From Pseudomonas sp. B33.4 (GTDB lineage: Bacteria > Pseudomonadota > Gammaproteobacteria > Pseudomonadales > Pseudomonadaceae), in assembly GCF_034555375.1 (NCBI RefSeq), contig NZ_CP140706.1, positions 6,024,001 to 6,088,000 on the forward strand: 64,000 bases of DNA, written 5' to 3'. The notes under the pieces are model-generated. The model did not search any database and was not told the origin of the DNA. It saw only the letters and a list, made by a program, of their open reading frames with translations. The translations under genes were made by a program, and so were the position numbers. The first letter of the stretch is position 1. Each line of letters opens with the position of its first letter. Positions 19,118 to 27,796 of this stretch are shown one piece after another.

Positions 19118-19828
19118 TTATGCGATCAATTGGCGAACCGCGAGCAGCAGGAGGAAATGCGCGGGATAAAGGCCGTAAGCCCAGCGCCGCATCGGCGGTG
19201 GCTGGAGATGTCGCACATGTCGCAACAGGAACAATCCGAGCATTGGCGCGAACAGACAGATGGCAATGCCAAGGATCGCGACGCTGCTACCGAACCTTGC
19301 CGAGTCGTAAAGCACTTGCCACTGATTCGCTGCGAGGCATATCAAACCCGGCAACAAGCTGAAATACCACGGGCGGCGAAACACCAGCAGCATCGCCAAC
19401 GGCAGCAACACCCCGAAGAAACCAAACATCAGTCGTTCCGGAAACATGGCGGCCAGCACCAGCGCAGCAACGCCCAGCAATCGCGACATGATCGTTGGAT
19501 CCTGCCACCCCCGCGCCAGCAGCAAGCCCAGCGCCAGCGTCGGCATCACATTCAACGTATCAGGCTCGGGAATGTACAGCCGATAGGGAATCTCGCTGAC
19601 CGCACTGAACAGCAACAGCCACCCCAGATAACGCCACTCCATCTTCCGCGACCCATCCCGCGAAAGATTCGCCGCCATCGCCAGACAAAACCACGGAAAC
19701 GCCAGCCGCCCCGGCACATACAGCCAATCGGCGGAGAACCCGACATATCGCAGGTGATCGAGCAACATGCTCAGCAGTGCGAGCCACTTGAGCAGATCCA
19801 GCGCGCCGTCGCGTTTGCTCAGGTGCAT
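19118..19828 (-). CDS. TraX-family membrane protein
   Basis: A 236-aa polytopic protein with about seven or eight hydrophobic segments. The start RDGALDLLKWLALLSMLLDHLRYVG is the TraX-family signature (in F plasmid TraX acetylates pilin). ATG 19828 is chosen because the longer frame to 19918 runs back toward the threonine aldolase promoter. The gene appears in the same place, between glyA and the threonine aldolase, in other Pseudomonas betaine clusters (PA5414 position, from memory). Its role there is unknown; an acetyltransferase-like membrane function is inferred from the family. Confidence 0.75.
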   Translation of the reverse strand: MHLSKRDGALDLLKWLALLSMLLDHLRYVGFSADWLYVPGRLAFPWFCLAMAANLSRDGSRKMEWRYLGWLLLFSAVSEIPYRLYIPEPDTLNVMPTLALGLLLARGWQDPTIMSRLLGVAALVLAAMFPERLMFGFFGVLLPLAMLLVFRRPWYFSLLPGLICLAANQWQVLYDSARFGSSVAILGIAICLFAPMLGLFLLRHVRHLQPPPMRRWAYGLYPAHFLLLLAVRQLIA

Positions 19829-19954
19829 AATCGTCCTACAAACTGGTAATTTCCTGAACGTGACATCCCGTGTGCTCCCCGGAAGATCTTCGGTAAAGTG
19901 CGCACCCTCATTGACCACGAGCCTTCACAAGAGTCTCGACCACGGAAGCCGGCC

Positions 19955-20995
19955 ATGACCGACAAGAGCCAACAATTCGCCAGCGACAACTACTCCGGTA
20001 TCTGCCCTGAAGCCTGGGCTGCGATGGAGCAGGCCAACCACGGCCACCAGCGCGCGTATGGCGACGATGAATGGACCGCCCGCGCGTCCGATCATTTCCG
20101 CCAACTGTTCGAAACCGACTGCGAAGTGTTCTTCGCCTTCAACGGCACCGCCGCCAACTCGCTGGCCCTGTCGTCGCTGTGCCAGAGTTACCACAGCGTG
20201 ATCTGCTCGGAAACCGCCCACGTCGAAACCGACGAATGCGGCGCCCCGGAATTCTTCTCCAACGGCTCGAAACTGCTGATCGCCGGCACCGAAAACGGCA
20301 AGATCACCCCGCAATCGATCCGCGAAGTCGCGCTCAAGCGTCAGGACATTCACTACCCGAAACCGCGTGTGGTTACCCTGACCCAAGCCACCGAAGTCGG
20401 CAGCGTCTACACCCCGGAAGAAGTCCGCGCCATCAGCGCCACTTGCAAGGAACTGGGCTTGCACCTGCACATGGACGGCGCGCGCTTCTCCAACGCCTGC
20501 GCCTTCCTCGGCTGCTCGCCAGCCGATCTGACCTGGAAGGCTGGTGTTGATGTGTTGTGCTTCGGCGGCACCAAGAACGGCATGGCGGTGGGTGAAGCGA
20601 TCCTGTTCTTCAACCACAAACTGGCGGAGGACTTCGACTACCGCTGCAAACAGGCCGGTCAGTTGGCGTCGAAAATGCGCTTCCTCTCGGCACCGTGGGT
20701 CGGCATCCTCGAAAACGACGCCTGGCTGAAATACGCACGCCACGCCAACCACTGCGCGCAATTGCTCGCTGAACTGGTCAGCGACATTCCCGGCGTCGAA
20801 CTGATGTTCCCGGTGCAGGCCAACGGCGTGTTCCTGCAACTGTCGGAACCGGCGATCGCCGCGCTGACCGCGAAGAACTGGCGCTTCTACACCTTCATCG
20901 GCAAGGGCGGCGCACGCTTCATGTGCTCGTGGGATACCGAAGAAGAACGCGTCCGCGAACTGGCCCGCGACATCCGCGAAGTCATGTCCGCCTGA
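19955..20995 (+). CDS. ltaE: low-specificity L-threonine aldolase
   Basis: A 346-aa PLP enzyme that splits threonine/allo-threonine to glycine and acetaldehyde. The PLP lysine lies in VLCFGGTKNGMAVGEA. The substrate region HMDGARFSNAC and the N-terminal SDNYSGICPEAW are typical. ATG 19955 (MTDKSQQFAS) is chosen over the longer frame from 19898. It is divergent from the TraX gene. By feeding glycine into the same pool it fits the glycine-serine part of the cluster. Confidence 0.93.
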   Translation: MTDKSQQFASDNYSGICPEAWAAMEQANHGHQRAYGDDEWTARASDHFRQLFETDCEVFFAFNGTAANSLALSSLCQSYHSVICSETAHVETDECGAPEFFSNGSKLLIAGTENGKITPQSIREVALKRQDIHYPKPRVVTLTQATEVGSVYTPEEVRAISATCKELGLHLHMDGARFSNACAFLGCSPADLTWKAGVDVLCFGGTKNGMAVGEAILFFNHKLAEDFDYRCKQAGQLASKMRFLSAPWVGILENDAWLKYARHANHCAQLLAELVSDIPGVELMFPVQANGVFLQLSEPAIAALTAKNWRFYTFIGKGGARFMCSWDTEEERVRELARDIREVMSA

Positions 20996-21014
20996 CCTGA
21001 CTCCACACCCTCCC

Positions 21015-21100
21015 CTGTAGGAGCTGCCGCAGGCTGCGATCTTATGATTTGTTTTTTAAGATCAAGATCAAAAGATCGCAGCCTGCGGCAGCTCCTACAG
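21015..21100. repeat. REP pair, family D
   Basis: TGTAGGAGCTGCCGCAGGCT GCGATCTTATGAT and its reverse, joined by a TTTGTTTTTTAAGATCA spacer. The two arms are almost fully complementary, giving one long hairpin between the aldolase and the SDR gene. Confidence 0.9.
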
Positions 21101-21172
21101 AGATTGCGTTGCCCTTGGTCTACATTGTCTGTCGAGCCCTCCGCTCACATAACAATAAGCAGGAGCATCGGC

Positions 21173-21997
21173 ATGTCGTTACAAGGCAAAACCCTGTTCA
21201 TCACCGGCGCCAGCCGTGGCATTGGCCGTGAGATTGCGCTGCGCGCAGCGAAGGACGGGGCCAATATCGTCATTGCGGCGAAGAGCGCCGAAGCCCACGC
21301 CAAACTGCCCGGCACCATCCACAGCGTCGCCGCCGAAGTCGAAGCGGCGGGCGGCAAGGCGTTGGCGTTGCAGGTGGATGTGCGTGATGAAGAGGCGGTA
21401 CGCCGGGCACTGACTCAGGCCAACGAACATTTCGGCGCGATCGATGCGCTGGTGAACAACGCCGGGGCGATCAAGTTGACCGGTGTGCAGCACATCGAAC
21501 TCAAGCGTTTCGACCTGATGCACCAGATCAACACCCGTGCGGTGTTGCTGTGCAGCCAAGCCGCCCTGCCCTATCTGAAGAAATCCGCCGGGCATATTCT
21601 CAATCTGTCGCCACCGCTGAATCTGGCGAGCAAGTGGTTTGCGCAGTTCAGCCCGTACACCGTGACCAAGTACGGCATGAGCATGTTGACGCTGGGGATG
21701 AGCGAGGAATTTGCCAGTTACGGGATCAGTGTCAATTCGTTGTGGCCGCAGACGATGATTGCCACGGCGGCGATTGAGTTTCAGTTGGGCAATCGGGAGT
21801 CATTCAAGCAGGCGCGCCTACCTTCGATCATGGCGGATGCGGCGCATGTGATTCTGGATAGTAGCGGGCGGCAGATTACCGGGCGGTTGTTGATTGATGA
21901 GGAGGTTTTGCGTGAGAGCGGTGTGGCGGAGTTTGAGCATTACCGGTTTGAACCGGGGAGTAATGCGGCGTTGATGACGGATTTGTTTATCGACTGA
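21173..21997 (+). CDS. short-chain dehydrogenase/reductase
   Basis: A 274-aa SDR. Cofactor motif TGASRGIG (about 12-19), NNAG (about 93-96), catalytic Ser in LNLSPP and Tyr/Lys in YTVTKYG. The C-terminus resembles the hydroxysteroid-dehydrogenase-like (HSDL2) SDR group. AGGAG at 21161-21165 supports ATG 21173. Substrate unknown. It stands between the aldolase and gbcB, but I know of no role in betaine breakdown. Late codons are less GC-biased than neighbours (many GTG/TTG, GAT), a mild sign of a different history. Confidence 0.85.
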   Translation: MSLQGKTLFITGASRGIGREIALRAAKDGANIVIAAKSAEAHAKLPGTIHSVAAEVEAAGGKALALQVDVRDEEAVRRALTQANEHFGAIDALVNNAGAIKLTGVQHIELKRFDLMHQINTRAVLLCSQAALPYLKKSAGHILNLSPPLNLASKWFAQFSPYTVTKYGMSMLTLGMSEEFASYGISVNSLWPQTMIATAAIEFQLGNRESFKQARLPSIMADAAHVILDSSGRQITGRLLIDEEVLRESGVAEFEHYRFEPGSNAALMTDLFID

Positions 21998-22001
21998 AAA
22001 G

Positions 22002-22150
22002 CCCCTCACCCTAGCCCTCTCCCGGAGGGAGAGGGGACTGACCGTGGTGTTTATCAGAGTTACGCCGACATGAAATACAGAGCCGAACTCACATTTTGAA
22101 AAGCCCAAAAATCGGCTCCCTCTCCCTCGGGAGAGGGCTGGGATGAGGGG
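22002..22150. repeat. CCCTCACCC-ended intergenic repeat, copy 3
   Basis: Ends CCCCTCACCCTAGCCCTCTC and GAGAGGGCTGGGATGAGGGG, with core AGTTACGCCGACATGAAATA and AGCCGAACTCA. It lies between the convergent SDR and gbcB genes. Confidence 0.8.
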
Positions 22151-22177
22151 CAAGCCGTGCGCAAAAATTCGAACCAC

Positions 22178-23278
22178 TCAAAAATCGATACGCACATCCC
22201 CCTTAGGCACACTGCAGCACGACAGAATGAACCCCTCGGCCTCGTCGTCCTCAGTAATCCCGCCGTTGTGCTCCATCTCCACCTCGCCGCCGAGCTTGAG
22301 CACCTTGCACGTCCCGCAAATGCCCATGCCGCAGGCTTTCGGGATCATCAGGCCAAGCTTGGCCGCCGCCGCATGCACAGTCTCGCCCGGCGCCACACGA
22401 ATGCTCTTGCCGGACGAGGTGAATTCGACCTGATGCAGATCCGCCGCATCGATTTCTGGCGCATCGGCTGCCTGCTCGGCCTGTTCCACCGCATCGGCAC
22501 GCGCTTCCGGTGGCGTGGCGCCGAAGGATTCCTCGTGATAACGCGACATGTCGTAACCGGCCACTTCCAGCAGGCGCTTGACCGCGTTCATGTACGGCGT
22601 CGGGCCGCAGCAGAACACTTCGCGCTCGAGGAAGTCCGGCACCATCAATTCAAGCATCTTGTGGTTCAGGTAACCGCGATAACCGGCCCACGGCTCGCCC
22701 AGGCCGTGCTTTTCACAGATCAGGTGCAGGCTGAAGTTGTCGATCCGCGACGCCATGTGCTCCAGCTCGCGATGATAAATGATGTCTTTCGGCGAGCGCG
22801 CGCTGTGGATAAAGGTCATGTCGACGTTAGCGTTGGTGTCGTAGAACCAGCGCGCCATCGACATGCACGGCGTGATGCCGACGCCGCCGCTCAGATACAG
22901 CACTTTCGGGCTCGGGAAGTCGATGGCATTGAACAACCCGACCGGCCCGTGCACCGCCAGTTCCTGGCCTTCATGCAGCGTATCGTGCAGCCAGTTGGAG
23001 ACCTTGCCGCCCGGCACCCGTTTGATCGTCACCGAAAAGCTGTACGGCACCGACGGCGAACTGGAGATCGTGTACGAGCGCATGATCGGCTGGCCTTCGA
23101 TTTCCAGCTCCAGGGTGACGAATTGCCCGGGTTTGAAGAAGAACAGGATCGGCTGATCAGCCATAAAGCAGAAGGTGCGCACGTCCCAGGTTTCCTGGAT
23201 GACTTTGACGCAACGGACGATGTGTCGGCCATTGGCCCAGGTCTGGGTGGTGACCGGATTCAGGAAGCTGTTGGACAT
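22178..23278 (-). CDS. gbcB: glycine betaine monooxygenase reductase subunit
   Basis: A 366-aa reductase. The FAD-binding region carries MRSYTISSSP (about 71-80), the NAD domain YLSGGVGITPCMSMARW, and the C-terminal plant-type 2Fe-2S ferredoxin has CGMGICGTC plus a last Cys in FILSCCS. It moves electrons from NADH to GbcA, which demethylates glycine betaine to dimethylglycine. Start ATG 23278 is chosen (GGAG at about 23285-23288); a GTG 12 bp earlier is the alternative. Divergent from gbcA across a 295-bp gap that should hold the GbdR site. Confidence 0.95.
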   Translation of the reverse strand: MSNSFLNPVTTQTWANGRHIVRCVKVIQETWDVRTFCFMADQPILFFFKPGQFVTLELEIEGQPIMRSYTISSSPSVPYSFSVTIKRVPGGKVSNWLHDTLHEGQELAVHGPVGLFNAIDFPSPKVLYLSGGVGITPCMSMARWFYDTNANVDMTFIHSARSPKDIIYHRELEHMASRIDNFSLHLICEKHGLGEPWAGYRGYLNHKMLELMVPDFLEREVFCCGPTPYMNAVKRLLEVAGYDMSRYHEESFGATPPEARADAVEQAEQAADAPEIDAADLHQVEFTSSGKSIRVAPGETVHAAAAKLGLMIPKACGMGICGTCKVLKLGGEVEMEHNGGITEDDEAEGFILSCCSVPKGDVRIDF

Positions 23279-23348
23279 GCTGTTCTCCACGGCCGACTGT
23301 CGGCCTCATGTCGGCGATTCTGCGTATAGCGCAGACCGTCCGTTTACC

Positions 23349-23378
23349 TATCCGCGACATCGGCATACTTATCGCGAC
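23349..23378 (+). promoter_or_regulatory. possible GbdR operator between gbcB and gbcA
   Basis: TATCCGCGAC (23349-23358) and TTATCGCGAC (23369-23378) form a direct repeat with 20-bp spacing, about two helix turns, as expected for an AraC-family dimer. The half-site resembles the GATACGACC halves upstream of cbcX. GbdR control of gbcA is established in P. aeruginosa; this exact site is inferred. Confidence 0.35.
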
Positions 23379-23573
23379 CAGCCCCCAACCACCGGGGGTT
23401 GCGCGTCGGGAACAGATTGCACCATGTCGCCCATGGATAAGGTTCCGCCCAGCGCCGGGCCCACACTCGCCCCAACACCAAGACAGCTTCTTTACACCTT
23501 GCGTAGCACCCGTTGCAGCACACCTGATCAGCCACTTTCGCCGGCCACGCAGATGGCCTTGAGGATTACATCG

Positions 23574-24869
23574 ATGGACGTCACCGCAAAAATCAGCCTG
23601 GGCGATCCGCTGGAACCCGCACGCAAGGCCACCGCACAAATGCTCCAGGAGCGCGAGCGGACGTTTTCGCTGCCACAGCCGTTCTATAGCGACGAGCGGC
23701 TGTTCGATATCGACATGCAGGAGATCTTCCAGAAAGAGTGGTTGATCGCCGGCATGACCTGCGAGATCCCGGCCAAGGGCAACTACCTGACCCTGCAGAT
23801 CGGCAAGAACCCGATCATCGTCATCCGAGGCGCCGAGGGTGTGGTGCATGCCTTCCACAACGTCTGCCGCCACCGTGGCTCGCGCCTGTGCACCAGTGAA
23901 AAAGGCAAGGTCGCCAAACTGGTCTGCCATTACCACCAGTGGACGTACGAGCTGGACGGTCGCCTGCTGTTCGCCGGCACCGAAATGGGCGCCGACTTCG
24001 ACATGAAGCAATACGGTCTCAAACCGGTGAACGTGAAGACTGCCGGCGGCTACATCTTCATCAGCCTGGCGGAGAACCCGCCGGCCATCGATGACTTTCT
24101 GTCGACGCTGAACCATTACATGGAACCGTACGACATGGAGAACACCAAGGTGGCGATCACCACCACCTTGATGGAAAAGGCCAACTGGAAACTGGTGCTG
24201 GAAAACAATCGCGAGTGCTACCACTGCAACGCGTCGCACCCGGAACTGCTGAAAACCCTGCTGGAATGGGACGACGTCACCGACCCGCGCGCCGATCAGG
24301 CGTTCAAGGATCACGTCGCCGCCTCCGCTGCCGCCTGGGAAGCCGAGAAGATTCCTTACGCCCACGCCAGTTTCGGCCTGCGCAACCGCATCGTGCGCAT
24401 GCCGCTGCTCAAGGGCACCGTGTCGATGACCCTCGACGGCAAACAGGGCTGCGCGAAACTGATGGGCCGCATTAAAAACCCGGACCTCGGCTCGATGCGC
24501 ATCCTGCACCTGCCGCACTCGTGGAACCACTGCATGGGCGACCACATCATCGTGTTCACCGTGTGGCCGATCAGCGCGCAGGAAACCATGGTCACCACCA
24601 AGTGGATCGTGCACAAGGATGCGGTTGAAGGCGTGGATTACGACGTCGAGCGCATGCGTCAGGTGTGGGATGCGACCAACGATCAGGACCGGCGTCTGGC
24701 TGAGGAAAACCAGCGCGGGATCAACTCCACGGCTTATCAGCCTGGGCCTTATTCGAAGACCTATGAATTTGGCGTGGTCAACTTCGTCGACTGGTACAGC
24801 GAGCGCTTGCTGAACAATCTCGGCGCAGAGCCTGCGCCTTACCTTAAAGGTGTGCCTGTCCAAGGATAA
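23574..24869 (+). CDS. gbcA: glycine betaine monooxygenase, Rieske subunit
   Basis: A 431-aa aromatic-ring-hydroxylase-type oxygenase. The Rieske 2Fe-2S motif is CRHRGSRLC ... CHYHQW (C-x-H, C-x2-H) and the mononuclear iron region is NNRECYHCNASHPELL. It oxidatively demethylates glycine betaine, releasing formaldehyde. ATG 23574 (MDVTAKISLGDPLEP) has GAGG at 23561-23564. An in-frame ATG seven codons earlier (MALRITSMDV) is possible. GbcB is the electron donor. Confidence 0.95.
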   Translation: MDVTAKISLGDPLEPARKATAQMLQERERTFSLPQPFYSDERLFDIDMQEIFQKEWLIAGMTCEIPAKGNYLTLQIGKNPIIVIRGAEGVVHAFHNVCRHRGSRLCTSEKGKVAKLVCHYHQWTYELDGRLLFAGTEMGADFDMKQYGLKPVNVKTAGGYIFISLAENPPAIDDFLSTLNHYMEPYDMENTKVAITTTLMEKANWKLVLENNRECYHCNASHPELLKTLLEWDDVTDPRADQAFKDHVAASAAAWEAEKIPYAHASFGLRNRIVRMPLLKGTVSMTLDGKQGCAKLMGRIKNPDLGSMRILHLPHSWNHCMGDHIIVFTVWPISAQETMVTTKWIVHKDAVEGVDYDVERMRQVWDATNDQDRRLAEENQRGINSTAYQPGPYSKTYEFGVVNFVDWYSERLLNNLGAEPAPYLKGVPVQG

Positions 24870-24873
24870 AAAG

Positions 24874-24940
24874 CATCGCGAGCAGGCTCACTCCTACATT
24901 TGGAATGCGTTCCCATGTAGGAGTGAGCCTGTTTGCGATA
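24874..24940. repeat. REP pair, family C
   Basis: Inverted TGTAGGAGTGAGCCTG(C/T)T(C/T)GCGAT copies around a TTTGGAATGCGTTCCCA spacer, starting 4 bp after gbcA. The right arm has one substitution (TTTGCG). Confidence 0.88.
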
Positions 24941-25042
24941 GCTATTTCACATTCATCACATCCCTGAACCTTGATTGCACAAATTCTGACCAATCCCCCC
25001 ACACCCCATACCCACCAAGCCCGCCAGCCTTCCACGAACAAG

Positions 25043-25565
25043 TTATCCACACGCCCACCCACAGCAAATGGGGACAACTGTGGATGACTCGAAAAATATC
25101 CCACTGATTTGCAAAGAAAAACCGTGACTTATCCAGAAGCACGGTTTTTAAAACACAATGATCACTTTTTAATCAACAGCCTACAAGCCACGCCACTCGT
25201 GGCGTTCAGCGGAAGGCAAACACCTTATCCACAGAAGCACCAACAGAGATCGGGGGTAACTTTGCATCGTCTGTGGAAAAACGCTGAAGGCCTTGATAAA
25301 TCAGGCTTGAAGAGAGAATTACTCGGTCAAAACCGCAGATTGATCAATAATTGACCAGATCTCGGAAAGCCGTGTTTCATATAGCTCTCAGAGGATAGCG
25401 AACATCTTATCCACAGAAGCGCCAACAGAGATTGGGGGCAACTTTCTAAGTTATCCTGCCGAAAAAGCCTCGCAAATCCGTGACTTAGGCTGGTTGTTTT
25501 TTGATCGGAGGGCTGCAGGGCTTGATTGCCGTGGGGTCTAGAGAGGGGCGAACACGTTATCCACA
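25043..25565 (+). other. array of four perfect DnaA boxes
   Basis: TTATCCACA, the consensus DnaA box, occurs exactly and in the same direction at 25043, 25225, 25407 and 25557 (spacings 182, 182 and 150 bp) in the non-coding gap gbcA-etfB. Each heads a degenerate 39-bp module. The copies at 25225 and 25407 share TTATCCACAGAAGC-x-CCAAC and then AGAGAT-x-GGGGG-x-AACTTT with three differences. Near-matches occur at 25079 (reverse), 25129 and 25272 (reverse). No open frame of interest lies in 24941-25596. Possible DnaA-binding/titration locus. Confidence 0.7.
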
Positions 25566-25596
25566 GATCCGCCAACAGGGATTGTGGGTAAACCGC

Positions 25597-25791
25597 CCCC
25601 CTCACCCCAGCCCTCTCCCGCCGGGAGAGGGAGCCGACCGAGGTGTATTGGAAAAGTACAGTGACCTGCAAATTATGCGGTGACCTTGGCTGGGCCAAAC
25701 TTGAGTTCGCGAAAATCTTTCAGGTCGATGTAACGCTTGAGTACGCCACCGAAGGTCCCCTCTCCCTCCGGGAGAGGGCTAGGGTGAGGGG
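25597..25791. repeat. CCCTCACCC-ended intergenic repeat, copy 4
   Basis: Ends CCCCTCACCCCAGCCCTCTC and GGGAGAGGGCTAGGGTGAGGG with a 195-bp span. The core holds ATCTTTCAGGTCGATGTAA, shared with copies 1 and 8. It abuts the etfB stop codon. Confidence 0.8.
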
Positions 25792-25795
25792 CTTT

Positions 25796-26566
25796 TCAGC
25801 GGACGACGCCTTCTTCAATCAGCAACTTGAGGATCGCTGCAGCACCAGCCTGTGCGGTAACCCCCTTGAGCACCTGCCCCCCGCCCCCACTGGCCTTGGC
25901 CGTCGCAGCCTTCATGCGGTCGGCGCCGCTTTTGGCCTTGATCACTTTCAGACGTTTGGGCCGTGGTTTGGCCGGTTGCAGAGTGGCAACCGAGAGGAGT
26001 TCATCATCGACAACCTCGACATCAGCAGCCTCCAGCACCCCGCGTCGCGCCGGCCCATAAGCACTCTGCCGAGGCTTCGGCGCAGCGTTATCCACAGTCG
26101 CCAGAAACGGCAGCTTGACCTTCAACCGCCGCCGCTGCCCACGCGGCAACGCTTGCAGCACCAGCGCCGAACCGTCACTGATCGACTCGACCTGCGCCAG
26201 CCCCACCACCAGCGGCCAGCCCAGACCTTCGGCGAGCAAAAACGGCAACATCCCCGACCCTTCCCCGGTTTCCGCCTGGCTACCGGTCAGCACCACCTGC
26301 GCCCCGGCATCGCGCAGATATGCGGTCAGCGCCGGCAGCGCATCGGCGCCAGCCGGTTGCTCCAGCACATGCATCTGCGCAAGACCCATGCCCAGATAGG
26401 CGCGCAACGCCGGTTCCGCAACGTCACCGGCATGCAGCACTTGCAGGTTATCCCCAGCCAGTTGCAGACCCAGTTCCACGGCGCGCGCGTCCTGATCAGC
26501 ACGGCGTGGCCGCCCGGAAGTCGGGTGAGCGCCGATTGAAACCAGACTGATAACTTTCGTGTTCAT
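25796..26566 (-). CDS. etfB: electron transfer flavoprotein beta subunit, dimethylglycine pathway
   Basis: A 256-aa ETF-beta-like protein. The N-terminus MNTKVISLVSIGAHPTSGR and the central VVLTGSQAETGEGSGMLPFLLAEGLGWP (AMP/flavin-handling loop) fit the family. The C-terminal tail is long and lysine/alanine-rich (PKRLKVIKAKSGADRMKAATAKASGGGG). With EtfA it should carry electrons from DgcAB to the quinone pool. It is last in the dgcA-dgcB-etfA-etfB block. A perfect DnaA box lies inside it at 26088-26096. Confidence 0.88.
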   Translation of the reverse strand: MNTKVISLVSIGAHPTSGRPRRADQDARAVELGLQLAGDNLQVLHAGDVAEPALRAYLGMGLAQMHVLEQPAGADALPALTAYLRDAGAQVVLTGSQAETGEGSGMLPFLLAEGLGWPLVVGLAQVESISDGSALVLQALPRGQRRRLKVKLPFLATVDNAAPKPRQSAYGPARRGVLEAADVEVVDDELLSVATLQPAKPRPKRLKVIKAKSGADRMKAATAKASGGGGQVLKGVTAQAGAAAILKLLIEEGVVR

Positions 26567-26575
26567 AGCGTTTCC

Positions 26576-27796
26576 TTAAGCCGCATCGCGCTTGGCTTCG
26601 TTGCGGTAAGCCGCCACCGCTTCGATCAACGCCTGCAGAATCTCTGCGCTCTCGCCGATCACCGACAAATCGGCACGCTTGATCATGTCGCAACCCGGAT
26701 CAAGGTTGATCGCCACCACTTTGTCGCAAGCGCCAATGCCTTGCAGATGCTGGATCGCGCCGGAGATACCCACAGCCACATAGACCCGCGCGGTGACCCA
26801 GGTGCCGGACGCGCCGACCTGGCGATCACGGGCCATGAAGCCATCGTCTACTGCAACGCGGGAAGCACCTTCGGTAGCGCCGAGTGCTGCCGCAGTTTCG
26901 TGGAACAACGCCCAGTCTTTGACCCCATTGCCGCCGGAGAAAATGAATTCAGCTTCGGCCATCGGAATCGCCGCCGGGTCCACCGCCACCGCACCGAGAT
27001 CTTCGATCCGCGACAGGCTGCGCGCGACGCTTGTGGATAACTCCACCGGCAGTGCTTCATGACGGGTTTCGCTGACCGGCTCGGCGCATTCCGCCGCCGC
27101 CAGAATCAATCGTGCGACGGGCCGGGCGAGGTCTTGCAAGCCCGCACCTGCGCGGCCAATACATTCCTGATCCTTGACCTGCCAGACCCGTGTCGCCGGG
27201 CGTTCACCCAGTGCAGCGGCAAAGCGCCGACCGAGTTCACCACCACCGCTGCGGCTGTCCGGCAGCAGCCAGTGACGTGGATTGAACTGGTTATCCACAG
27301 CGCGCAAACCTTGCACCCGTTGCTCCGGTGCATAACCGCTGAATTCCTCGCCTTCCAACACCAGCAAGCGGTCCACGCCTGCGGTGGCGAAAGCGTTTTC
27401 CTTGTGCTCGCCAAAGACCACCGCCAACACTGCGCCGTCCTGGCCGGCGAGTTGATGGGCGAGGCCAAGCAAATCACGGTCGTGACTGCTCAAGCGGCCG
27501 CCAACCATGTCCGGCACCACGCTGATGTAGTACGCCGGGGCCGGCACCTGATGCAGCGGCAATTGCACTTCAACCGTGGCCGAGCGTTTGACCGCCCCGC
27601 CCTGTTGCGCGCCGCTGCGGTCGATCCGTTTGAGGCCGTTAGGGCCGATAAAGCCGATGCCATGCAGGTTCTTGCGGATGACGCCGTTCGGCCCCATCCA
27701 ACTGTGTTGCGCCGGTTGCATGGCCGCGTGTAGCGGATGCAAACGGTTACGCGCAATCCATTCGGCGCGCGGGTCGCGGCGGATAATATCGCTCAT
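26576..27796 (-). CDS. etfA: electron transfer flavoprotein alpha subunit, dimethylglycine pathway
   Basis: A 406-aa protein. The C-terminal FAD domain contains SRVAVDDGFMARDRQVGASGTW and YVAVGISGAIQHLQGI, the ETF-alpha signature. About 85 N-terminal residues (with HPLHAAMQPAQHSWMGPNGV and IGFIGPNGLKRIDRSG) precede the normal start of the fold and are absent from general ETF-alpha. This marks a specialised ETF that travels with dgcAB. The stop of dgcB overlaps its start by one base. Two perfect DnaA boxes lie in the coding sequence (27032 reverse, 27291). Confidence 0.9.
   Translation of the reverse strand: MSDIIRRDPRAEWIARNRLHPLHAAMQPAQHSWMGPNGVIRKNLHGIGFIGPNGLKRIDRSGAQQGGAVKRSATVEVQLPLHQVPAPAYYISVVPDMVGGRLSSHDRDLLGLAHQLAGQDGAVLAVVFGEHKENAFATAGVDRLLVLEGEEFSGYAPEQRVQGLRAVDNQFNPRHWLLPDSRSGGGELGRRFAAALGERPATRVWQVKDQECIGRAGAGLQDLARPVARLILAAAECAEPVSETRHEALPVELSTSVARSLSRIEDLGAVAVDPAAIPMAEAEFIFSGGNGVKDWALFHETAAALGATEGASRVAVDDGFMARDRQVGASGTWVTARVYVAVGISGAIQHLQGIGACDKVVAINLDPGCDMIKRADLSVIGESAEILQALIEAVAAYRNEAKRDAA

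Noticed and set aside
23157..24863. 568-codon minus-strand frame opposite gbcA
   Set aside because: Antisense of gbcA that also crosses the promoter gap; no protein family signal.
25043..25565. Chromosomal origin of replication
   Set aside because: DnaA boxes are present, but dnaA, dnaN, recF, gyrB and rpmH are not near and no AT-rich unwinding element was seen. A titration or regulatory locus is more likely.
25225..25596. Tandem array of coding repeats or a small gene in the gbcA-etfB gap
   Set aside because: Only about 39 bp of each unit is alike, frames are broken by stops, and spacing is not a constant multiple of three across units.
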